Of a stretch of DNA of 25,432 nucleotides, positions 5,722 through 14,300 are shown piece by piece; position 1 is the stretch's first letter, and each line of letters opens with the position of its first letter. The notes under the pieces were generated by a model. That model did no database searches and had not been told where the DNA came from. It saw only the letters and a list, made by a program, of their open reading frames with translations. The DNA lies in IMG/VR virus record IMGVR_UViG_3300032073_000222, positions 1 to 25,432 of that record; one strand, 5' to 3'. Source of the stretch: a virus. Position numbers and translations under genes: made by a program.

Positions 5722-6566
5722 TGCCTTGCGGAGTACCACATTCATTACTATCTAAATTCGTAGCCCAAATGGTTGGAAAGCTAGAAGGTATGATAATGTC
5801 TAAGGTTCAAAAATTAGTAGCCGAAGTACAGAAGGAACTACAAGGAGTATGTCCTGATTTAAGTAGGTTAAAAGAAATATTAAAAACTAGAGATAACCTT
5901 GTAAGTGCTATAGAGAGGGTTGAAAGAAAAATAGAACCGATAAACAAGTATGCTGATAATTTAGATAAACCTATAAAAGTAGCAAAAATTATTATACTGA
6001 TACTAGAACAACTTCCTATACCTAATACAGTAGGTACCCCACCAACAGGTTCTCCCTCAGATGTAGGAGGTCAGATATACTCTATACCCGTAGGTAAAAT
6101 GAATAGATTCGGTTCTCTTTTAAGGCTTGCATGTAAGATGGTTGAAATGCTAACCGACGAAGTATCAGCTATAAAGATCGTTACAGAGAATGGTTTAGGT
6201 TCAATACAACCTACTAAAGATAAACTATTAAGTATAGACATAAAATTATTTGAATGTGTAGATAAATTAGACGATGAAGATAAAGAGCAAATAATGAGAG
6301 ATATTAAAAATCTACCTTCAAATGTAGGACTGTTAGATGAAAATGATGAAGATCCTGGCAGCTACAATTATACTAAACCGGGAGGTGAAACCTACACTAT
6401 AAAAGTAATAGAAGACCCAGAGTCTCCTTCCATTGCTAAACGAAGGTATGCAGTGGTATTAAACCAAGAAGGAGTTACAGTTTTAAGAGGTCCTATGTCC
6501 TTCAGTTCTTCTACAAGAGTACTAGTAGATGAAATAAAATTTAGAATTAATAACCAACTTCCATAA
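5721..6566 (+). CDS. Hypothetical virion/baseplate protein
   Basis: This 281-residue protein has a long helical N-terminal half (about 10-95, with MSKVQKLVAEVQKEL and RVERKIEPINKYADNL). A Pro/Gly-rich linker follows (IPNTVGTPPTGSPSDVGG), then a second helical section, and a C-terminal beta domain from about 205 (TYTIKVIEDP, RYAVVLNQEGVTVLRGP). It begins on the last base of the spike gene (TAATG), which suggests translational coupling and a role in the hub or tail tip. No family is recognised. No signal peptide or membrane span is seen; the hydrophobic IIILILEQLPI stretch is short. Confidence 0.7.
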   Translation: MPCGVPHSLLSKFVAQMVGKLEGMIMSKVQKLVAEVQKELQGVCPDLSRLKEILKTRDNLVSAIERVERKIEPINKYADNLDKPIKVAKIIILILEQLPIPNTVGTPPTGSPSDVGGQIYSIPVGKMNRFGSLLRLACKMVEMLTDEVSAIKIVTENGLGSIQPTKDKLLSIDIKLFECVDKLDDEDKEQIMRDIKNLPSNVGLLDENDEDPGSYNYTKPGGETYTIKVIEDPESPSIAKRRYAVVLNQEGVTVLRGPMSFSSSTRVLVDEIKFRINNQLP

Positions 6567-6572
6567 CTTAAC

Positions 6573-6580
6573 TATTTATA
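6573..6580 (+). promoter_or_regulatory. Candidate late promoter box
   Basis: TATTTATA ends three bases before the ATG at 6584, within the only visible gap (17 nt) in this part of the block. If it acts as a -10 element the mRNA would start at or just inside the gene, so leaderless translation or a chance match must be considered. Confidence 0.2.
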
Positions 6581-6583
6581 TAT

Positions 6584-7009
6584 ATGAAACTAGATCAATT
6601 AAGAAAGATAATTAGGGAAGAAGTACGCGATGCTGTTAAATCAGAGTTACAAGAAGTAATGAATGAAGCAGTAAAAATAGCAAGTACCCCTAAAGTTCAA
6701 CAGGTTACAGAGAGTAAACCAGTTCAAATAAAGAAACAAACAACCCAACCTACTTTTAACACAGGTAAAGCATCTTTAGATGAAATGCTACAGATGACTA
6801 AAAAGTCTATGACAAGCGAAGAGTATAAGAATGTATTTACCGGTACTGCTGATATGGTATCAGGTATGCCAAATATGGCTTCTAGTATGGCTAATCAGAT
6901 GGGAATAGGAGGTAACCAACCTGGAATAGATATTTCCAATTTGGACTTTGTAAAAAGAGCAGGTAAAGTGTTAAAAGCATCTGAAGAAAAAGATGCATTA
7001 AAAGTATAG
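6584..7009 (+). CDS. Hypothetical late protein with MKL..L..II.EE leader
   Basis: This 141-residue protein begins with an amphipathic helix (MKLDQLRKIIREEVRDAV). A polar Gln/Thr/Lys linker (about 38-58) follows, then a Met- and Gly-rich region (MVSGMPNMASSMANQMGIGG, about 92-111) and a helical end. The N-terminal pattern MKL plus hydrophobics plus Glu resembles short leaders of several proteins at the far end of this window, and T4-type capsid-targeting peptides. It may therefore be an internal head or assembly protein lying among baseplate genes. No family is recognised. Confidence 0.7.
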   Translation: MKLDQLRKIIREEVRDAVKSELQEVMNEAVKIASTPKVQQVTESKPVQIKKQTTQPTFNTGKASLDEMLQMTKKSMTSEEYKNVFTGTADMVSGMPNMASSMANQMGIGGNQPGIDISNLDFVKRAGKVLKASEEKDALKV

Positions 7010-7014
7010 ATTAA

Positions 7015-7422
7015 ATGGCATTTGAAGCAAAAAGAATTAATCCACTTGACTTACAACCACGTAAGGCGATAGGAGTAAATTTACCGCTATCCGGTAAAGC
7101 AGTTTTTAATTCTACTTTTCAAACAGTAGACGCTTTGAAAGCCAATCTTATAAACTACCTTTTAACAGGAAGAGGAGAGAGGTACTTTAGGCCTACATTT
7201 GGCTCAGGTTTACGTAATTTGCTTTTTGAGAACTCAACAAACAGTTCTCTAGAAGATATAGAAATACTAATAAAAGAAGCACTTTTACAATATTTCCCTA
7301 CTTTAGTAATCACAGATCTATCTTTAGATAATCAATTAGATAATAATTTAATTGTATTTAGCTTAAGATTTAAAATTGCAGGGACTAGAATAGAAGATGA
7401 AATCTCAATAAACTTTGAATAA
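7015..7422 (+). CDS. 25: Baseplate wedge protein, gp25-like
   Basis: This 135-residue protein fits the GPW/gp25 family in size and motifs. LINYLLTGRGERYFRP (residues 46-61) and FGSGLRNLLFE lie in the family's characteristic region, followed by a helix (DIEILIKEALLQYFP) and paired strands (LIVFSLRFKI). gp25 proteins are small lysozyme-fold-like wedge components that stay next to the tube and help start sheath assembly. It lies 2 nt upstream of the gp6-like gene, the usual 25-6 order in T4-like and many other contractile systems. Confidence 0.9.
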   Translation: MAFEAKRINPLDLQPRKAIGVNLPLSGKAVFNSTFQTVDALKANLINYLLTGRGERYFRPTFGSGLRNLLFENSTNSSLEDIEILIKEALLQYFPTLVITDLSLDNQLDNNLIVFSLRFKIAGTRIEDEISINFE

Positions 7423-7424
7423 AT

Positions 7425-9221
7425 ATGGCCCAAGAAATTAACATAAAATATACAGATAAGAATTTTACGAATTTAAGACAGCAATTGATAGAGTTGTCTA
7501 AAAACTATTTTCCTGATTCTTATAACGACTTTACTCCTACATCGCCCGGTATGATGTTTATGGAAATGTCGGCATACGTAGGGGATATATTATCTTTCTA
7601 TCAAGACTCACAACTTCAAGAAACATTCCTACAACACGCACAAGACCCAAGTAATCTTTATACGCTAGCTTACATGTTAGGGTATAGACCTAAAGTATCC
7701 TGTGCAGCAACAGTGCCAATAACAGTAACTCAGAGAGTTCAAGCAGATGGAGCAGACTACATACCTAAATGGAGCCAAGCTTTAGCTATAAACGGAGGTG
7801 TTCAATTACAAACAGGTAATCAAAAGTTTTACATAAGTGAACCTATAAACTTTGCCTTATCAAGCTCTGCTGACCCTACAGATGTAGGAGTTTATGCAAT
7901 CTCAGGAGACTTTCCTTCTGAATATATACTTACTAAGACAGTTCAAGCACAAGCAGGAGAAGTCACTACAACCACAGTACAGGTAGGAGACTTAGTAAAG
8001 TACTATACTTTTGATATTGACGATAATAATATTTTAGGAATTTTAGATATAACAGATTCAAGTGGTAATAGATGGTACGAAGTACCTTACTTGGGACAAG
8101 AAACAGTTATGTTATCAGGTAGTTACGGTAGTTTATCAAATCCAGTACCTTACCCATTAGGTTTAACTCAAACGTCTAGAAGGTTTGTATCTAGATTTAC
8201 TTCGACAGGTAAACTAAAAGTACAGTTTGGACCAGGTTCTGCTGCTACATCTAATGCATCTATAGTACCTAATCCTGATATTATTGGAGCAAAAACTACA
8301 TTAGGAGTAAATAGGTTAGATCAAGCATATGACCCTTCTAACTTCTTATACACAGACACTTACGGAATATCTCCTAGTAATACAACGTTAACTGTAAGGT
8401 ACCTTAAAGGAGGAGGAGTATCATCTAACGTTGAAGCTAATACTTTAACAACCGCTACTTCGGTAACATCTACAGCAGCAGATACTTCGTATCAAGGTAC
8501 TTTAGCTTTTAATAACCTAGTTCCAGCAACAGGGGGTAAGGATGGTGATACAGTTGAGGAATTAAGACAGAATACTTTAAGAGCATTTAATGAACAAGGG
8601 AGAATAGTAACAAGAGAAGATTTTAGTTATAGAGCATTAACTTTAGACCCTAAACACGGAGTAATAGCTAAGGCATATGTAACTAATAGAGAGGCAGTAT
8701 CCCCGGCTAATAATAAAAATAGTGATCCTTTAGATATCTGTCTATACGTCTTAAGTTACGACGCTAATAAGAAACTAATTGCAGCAGACTCGCAAATAAA
8801 AGAAAACCTTAAAACATATTTATCAGAGTACATGATGTTGACAGATGCAGTAGAAATAAAAGATGCATATGTAATTAACATAGGTATAAAATACGATATT
8901 ATAACACTACCTAATTATAATTCTAGAGAAGTTCTATTTAACTGTTCTGAAGCACTAAAGACTTACTTTAATGCTGACAGCTGGCAAATTAATCAAGCTA
9001 TTAACCTCTCTACTATATACACTCTATTAGATAGAATAAAAGGAGTTCAAACAGTAAAAAATTTAAAAGTAGATTCTAAAGTTGGTGGAGACTATGGAAC
9101 TTATGATTATGATATAGATGGAGCAACTAAAAACAACATTGTATACCCTTCTTTAGATCCTATGGTATTTGAAGTTAAATTTCCTAATAGAGATATAGAG
9201 GGTAGAATAACAACACTATAA
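7425..9221 (+). CDS. 6: Baseplate wedge protein, gp6/Baseplate_J-like
   Basis: This 598-residue protein carries the hallmarks of gp6/J-type wedge proteins. The N-terminal segment is NYFPDSYNDFTPTSPGMMFM with EMSAYVGDILSFYQDSQLQE (about 27-68), and LYTLAYMLGYRP follows. A central beta insert ends near 370, and the Baseplate_J core begins at VEELRQNTLRAFNEQGRIVT with REDFSYRAL (about 380-410). gp6 dimers form the inner baseplate ring that clamps the wedges together and changes shape on contraction. The protein is close in size to T4 gp6. It is tightly packed between the gp25-like gene and the next structural gene (2 nt each side). Confidence 0.88.
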   Translation: MAQEINIKYTDKNFTNLRQQLIELSKNYFPDSYNDFTPTSPGMMFMEMSAYVGDILSFYQDSQLQETFLQHAQDPSNLYTLAYMLGYRPKVSCAATVPITVTQRVQADGADYIPKWSQALAINGGVQLQTGNQKFYISEPINFALSSSADPTDVGVYAISGDFPSEYILTKTVQAQAGEVTTTTVQVGDLVKYYTFDIDDNNILGILDITDSSGNRWYEVPYLGQETVMLSGSYGSLSNPVPYPLGLTQTSRRFVSRFTSTGKLKVQFGPGSAATSNASIVPNPDIIGAKTTLGVNRLDQAYDPSNFLYTDTYGISPSNTTLTVRYLKGGGVSSNVEANTLTTATSVTSTAADTSYQGTLAFNNLVPATGGKDGDTVEELRQNTLRAFNEQGRIVTREDFSYRALTLDPKHGVIAKAYVTNREAVSPANNKNSDPLDICLYVLSYDANKKLIAADSQIKENLKTYLSEYMMLTDAVEIKDAYVINIGIKYDIITLPNYNSREVLFNCSEALKTYFNADSWQINQAINLSTIYTLLDRIKGVQTVKNLKVDSKVGGDYGTYDYDIDGATKNNIVYPSLDPMVFEVKFPNRDIEGRITTL

Positions 9222-9223
9222 TT

Positions 9224-10300
9224 ATGGCATTATATAGAATATTTCCAACACAAGACGCATCACTTTACTCTCAATCACCTACACAGAATACAGGTAGAGA
9301 TGAATTACTAGAAGTAGGTGGTTATCCTCAAGCAGGTGTAGGTAATACAGTTAGATCACTAATACAGTTCTCCACTACTGAAATTACAGACGTACTAAAA
9401 AATAAAGCAGGAATTACTACAATAGCTCACGGCGGCCCTTTTAGTGCTAGTTTAAATTTATCTTTAAATTTCGCACAAGAACTTCCTAACAGCTTTACAT
9501 TAAACTTTAGAGCTGTATCTGCAGCGTGGTCAGAAGGTTTAGGTAAATTCGGAGATAAACCTGTACAAACAGATGGATGTTCGTGGACAGCTAGTAATTC
9601 AGGAGTAAATTGGACTTCTGTTGGAGGTGATATAGTAGCTACTAATAACGGAGTAGCATTGAACAGTGATCAAGTATTTAATAAAACAACAACTTACGAT
9701 ATTAACACAGATGTTACAAATATGGTAGGGCAGTGGGCTTCTGGATCATCACCTTTAGCTAATAACGGTATTTTGATGAAAATTCAAGACTCTTATGAGA
9801 ACTATACCTCTGCATCTATTCGATTAAAGTACTACGGTAGTGATACAAATACAATATACCCTCCTTATTTAGAACTGAAGTGGGATGATTTTACCCATAC
9901 CACAGGATCTTTAACTGAATTATCTGACTCAGATGCTATTATAACAATAAAGAATAATAGAGGAGAATATACTGATGAAGGTAAAGTACGTTTTAGATTA
10001 CATGCAAGACCTAAGTATCCTACTAGAACATTTACAACATCTTCTAATTACCTTAAAAATTTCTTCTTACCTACAGCATCATACTGGGGTATAAGAGATG
10101 AATACACAGAAGAAATGGTAGTAGATTATGATACTACTTTTACTAAGCTAAGTTGTGATAGTACGTCAAATTACTTTGACTTTTACCTAGACGGAATACA
10201 GCCAGAAAGGTTCTACAGGTTATTAGTAAAAACAGAAATAGACGGTTCAGATATTGTTATTGATAATGATCAAATATTTAAGGTAGTAAGAAATGGCTAA
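9224..10300 (+). CDS. Baseplate-associated beta-sandwich (DNRLRE-like) protein
   Basis: This 358-residue protein begins YRIFPTQDASLYSQSP, with NTGRDELLEVGGYPQ and a later RSLIQF. This is the typical opening of DNRLRE-type beta-jellyroll domains (about residues 4-225, with TTTYDINTDVTNMVGQWASG and a closing YPPYLELKW). A second beta domain follows (about 235-358). Such modules bind carbohydrate or serve as structural sandwiches on cell-surface and virion proteins. Directly after gp25 and gp6, it probably decorates or completes the wedge, in the place of T4 gp7/gp8, although I see no direct likeness to them. The last 8 bases overlap the next gene. Confidence 0.65.
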   Translation: MALYRIFPTQDASLYSQSPTQNTGRDELLEVGGYPQAGVGNTVRSLIQFSTTEITDVLKNKAGITTIAHGGPFSASLNLSLNFAQELPNSFTLNFRAVSAAWSEGLGKFGDKPVQTDGCSWTASNSGVNWTSVGGDIVATNNGVALNSDQVFNKTTTYDINTDVTNMVGQWASGSSPLANNGILMKIQDSYENYTSASIRLKYYGSDTNTIYPPYLELKWDDFTHTTGSLTELSDSDAIITIKNNRGEYTDEGKVRFRLHARPKYPTRTFTTSSNYLKNFFLPTASYWGIRDEYTEEMVVDYDTTFTKLSCDSTSNYFDFYLDGIQPERFYRLLVKTEIDGSDIVIDNDQIFKVVRNG

Positions 10301-11300
10301 AAAGGTACAAATAAAAAAAACAGTTTTAGATAGAACTGCTTTCGAATCTGCTATAGATAGAAAGTTTACTTTCTTTGCTACTCCTATACCTGAAACAGAC
10401 CCAGATACAGTAAGTGAATTATTTAGACTGTATGATAAGTTATACTTACAGGTACCTATAGAAGGACCGACAGAAACTCATCAATATTTAGTAGAAAGAA
10501 GTTCTGAATTATATCAAGTAGATGCTAATTTAGAAAGTATTCAACCGCTACTAGATGAAATATCTCAACTAAGAGTACAAATACTAGAAGCAAACAGAAG
10601 AATATTAGAGTTAGAACTTCAATTAGCTAACGGTACAGAAGTAAGTTTTGAAGATGCAGAAAAAGTAGCGGGATTACAAGCAGATCTAGCAGCATCACAA
10701 ACTCAGGTAGCAGCATTAGAACAAGCAAACACTATTGCAAATGCCGCCGCTACAGCAGCAGGAGAAGCAGCAGCAAAAGCTTCAGAAGCAGCAACTAAGG
10801 CAGCTGAAGAACAAGCAAAAAATGCAGCAAAAGCTAATAACACTGCCGATGACTCAGAAGTTAAAGAGATAGAAAAAATAATAAGTAACTATAAAAAAGA
10901 CGCAATAGGCTTAGCATTTAGGTTTATAAGAAAAAGATGGAGCCGTTCTTATTTTTATGATGCATTTAGCTACGGTTACAACAGTAGAGTACAGTGGGCT
11001 ACTCGTTGGAAAACTAAATTTTACTGGTTATATGGAAAAGATAAAGATGATAGAGTTTACCCATCTTATAGAAGAGGTAATTACGGAGGAAGTTACTTTA
11101 TCCCAGCATCTATACCTGAAATTGATGATATGACACTAGACTTTTTTGTTGAAGAGTTAGTACAGGCAGGATACTCAGCAAGATCAATAGTACAGGCAGT
11201 AAAGAATAAAGGTAATATGTCAGGAAGAGTATCTTTTAGAGTTATAACTTTTAAAGACGAAGATAAAGAAGATAAAGTAGGGTATAGATTGAAAAAATAA
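10293..11300 (+). CDS. Structural protein with coiled coil and aromatic-basic C-terminal domain
   Basis: This 335-residue protein has three parts. The globular N-terminus spans about 1-75. A long helical coiled coil (about 80-180) contains an Ala-rich section (AAATAAGEAAAKASEAATKA). The unusual C-terminal domain is rich in Trp, Tyr, Arg and Gly (RKRWSRSYFYDAFSYGYN, WATRWKTKFYWLYG, YRRGNYGGSYF). The coiled coil suggests oligomerisation, perhaps as a trimeric connector in the baseplate or a fibre base. No family is recognised. The start lies inside the end of the previous gene. Confidence 0.7.
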   Translation: MAKKVQIKKTVLDRTAFESAIDRKFTFFATPIPETDPDTVSELFRLYDKLYLQVPIEGPTETHQYLVERSSELYQVDANLESIQPLLDEISQLRVQILEANRRILELELQLANGTEVSFEDAEKVAGLQADLAASQTQVAALEQANTIANAAATAAGEAAAKASEAATKAAEEQAKNAAKANNTADDSEVKEIEKIISNYKKDAIGLAFRFIRKRWSRSYFYDAFSYGYNSRVQWATRWKTKFYWLYGKDKDDRVYPSYRRGNYGGSYFIPASIPEIDDMTLDFFVEELVQAGYSARSIVQAVKNKGNMSGRVSFRVITFKDEDKEDKVGYRLKK

Positions 11301-11305
11301 AATAT

Positions 11306-14300
11306 ATGGCTAACGTAACATATGAAATATTAGATGAGAATTTAAACTCATTTCCAGATATAGAAAAATTTTCTGATAAAGATTTAAGTCTTATAGATAA
11401 TTTCACTATTAATAAAGGGTATGACTTTAACAAACATTACATAGAGACGCATTTCTACTCAGTAAATAATGTAAGGCTTTTTTCATCGTATGATTACAAA
11501 CTACCAATTCCTAACCTAACCGCAGATGGAGAACTTTCAACAGAAATTAATGTTGATCCTGCCAGCATCGCTAGAGAGTTTGGTTTTTCTAGATCTGATA
11601 TAAAAATCCTTTTTCATTTTCTAAATGACCTATTTACAACAGGTAAGGATAAGAAAGAATTATACATTCAACAGATTTCTAAAGATAGAACTGAAGTTCT
11701 ACTCTACTCAGAAAAACTTACAACTAACGAATTAATAAATAAAACAGAAGAACTAAAAGATAAATTAAATTCAGATAGCTTCTTTGATGAGTTCCTTTTA
11801 AACCTTGGTGATAATGACCTGTTTATAGTAACTAATATAGATACTTGGGAATTAGATAATAAATTTACTATAGCATTAAAGTTATACGAACCTCTACCTG
11901 ACAAATATGAACTAAAAGAAAAAGCACAGCTAGTACGTAAAGTTGCAGACTCTATAGCAGTAAAGGTATTAGCAGATGTTGTTCTTGATCCACCTACAGT
12001 TCCTAAACTTAGAGGACCTAATTTTACAGCAAAAACTACTGATAGTGAAGCAGAACCAACACAATACTTTAATTTTGACGACTTATTTAGTTTCTCTAAC
12101 ACAAATAGTAATAGAGAACTACTATCAACTATAAGAGATAAAAGTATAGATTTAGGTATAGATTATAGTAGCTATGATAACTTTATACACTTTTCTTCTG
12201 CTGAAGAAAGACTGAAGAACTTCAGGTATAAGGTACAGCTACTAGAGACTTATCAAGCAGATCTAAACTCAGAAGAAGCATTATTAAACACGAGTACAAC
12301 AGCTACTAGCGGAAGTATTGAAGCTACTAAAAACTTAATAAAGGGTGTTATAGATAATTTTGACCACTACGAAAGACATTTATACTTTGAAAGTGGTTCT
12401 GTAAACTGGCCAAAGAGTAATACTACAAAGCCGTTTGTTAATCTACATACAACATCTTCTGATGCTATTACTTGGTATAACCAACAGCTTACTAGTGCAT
12501 CAAATTATGATGTAAGAAATTATGATTTACTAACTAATTTCTTGCCTGAATACTTAGCAGATGATTCAAATAATGCTAATGGGCTTTTATTTACTCATAT
12601 GATTGGTCATCATTTTGACAATTTATGGATATACACAAAAGCCATTACAGATAAATACGATACAGATCACAGATTAAATGTAGGTATATCTAAAGATTTA
12701 GTTCAAGAAGCAGTAAAGAGTTTAGGTATAAAAATACACAACTCTAAAGAAGGATCTAATGATTTATTTAAGTACTTTATTAATGATAGTTACGATAGTG
12801 GGAGTATAGGTGAAGTTGTTAACACATTTAATAGTTCTGGAAGACCTACAGTTTCTAATAAAGATTATGAAGCTGAAGTATATAAAAGATTATATCATAA
12901 TATCCCCCTACTTTTAAAATCTAAAGGAACCAAAAGAGGATTAAGAGCACTTATAAATTGCTTTGGAGTACCTAGTAATTTCTTAAAAATTAGAACTTTC
13001 GGTGGAGAACCTTTTGACAAACCTAGATACTCAGGACCGGATTTTGAAGTTACTGATCAACTTACTAAAATTACACACGCTTCTGGTAGTACAGATGGAC
13101 ATGTTTTGACTCAAAACACATCTATTTTTAGACAACAAGAATTAACCTCACCTGATCAACATAGACTTGAAGTTGGATTTTCCCCTTCTAATGCTATAAA
13201 TGCAATGATAACAGCATCCCTTGGTGCTAATTTTAATATAGACGATTGGATTGGAGATCCAAGAGACCTATACGACTCATCGTATAACGAGGTATACCCT
13301 TTCTTCGGTAATACTAGCTTAGAAGCCTATAGAAATGGAATTCTTATACAGAACACAGCTGGGTACCCTTATCTAGATCCACCTAACTTAAAAGACTTTG
13401 TAAGATCATTTAAATTTTACGATAATGTACTCTTTAAAATGATCAAAGATTTTGTACCTGCTAGAGTTTCATTAGATACTGGAATTATAATCAAACCTCA
13501 TTTACTAGAAAGAAGTAAAATAAAATCACCGGTAGTAACAGGTGTAGATGAAACATATTCAGGTAGTATGTCAACAGCATTTATGTCCGGTTCTTCAGGA
13601 GGAGGTTACAATGATTTAGATATAACTGCTGATGGTTTTCAAGAATCTAGACTTAAACATATAGAAGCACCTTGGCCTGGAACTATAGGAGGACACTCAG
13701 ACCTACAGTTTAGAGTTAATTTTAGAACTGATATAGAAAGAGGAGATGATGGTGAAATAATAGTAGAAGGAAATGATTTTTACCATCCTGATGGTACATA
13801 CTATAATATAAGAGAAGTAAATTACGCAACAAACCCACCAAGAAGTAAACTTATAGGAACTCCGTATGAAAACGGAAACATAGCAGGTAACACCTCTGGT
13901 GAATTTGATTTCTATGTTATGTTTACTTCTGAATCTAGAATACAGAGATTCCCTACACTAACACAAGGTAACGGTGGAAGTCTTACCAATTGGCACCATG
14001 AACACTTAATAGCTATAGACTATAGTCCACACGGACAAAACATGTGGGTAGCAAGAGGTAACGCAGCAGTTAATAGTGCTTCTTTCGCACCACTTAAAAG
14101 TGATGTAATAGTTGCAGCATTTACACATTCTGGTTCTAATGCAGAACCTTCATTTGGAATTAATACCGAAAGATTTAGATTCTTCAATTCTTTATCCGGG
14201 TATGTAATGAATACACCTACCACAGCTTCTACAGAGATAGTAATGGCACCAAGAACTGGTAGTGCAATATTAGGTGTAGTGAGTATTATTTCAACAGCAG

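Noticed and set aside
11704-12102. Minus-strand ORF of 132 residues
   Set aside because: It lies wholly inside the giant baseplate gene, is low-complexity (Ser/Leu-rich) as expected for a complement of coding DNA, and has no promoter or neighbours on that strand.
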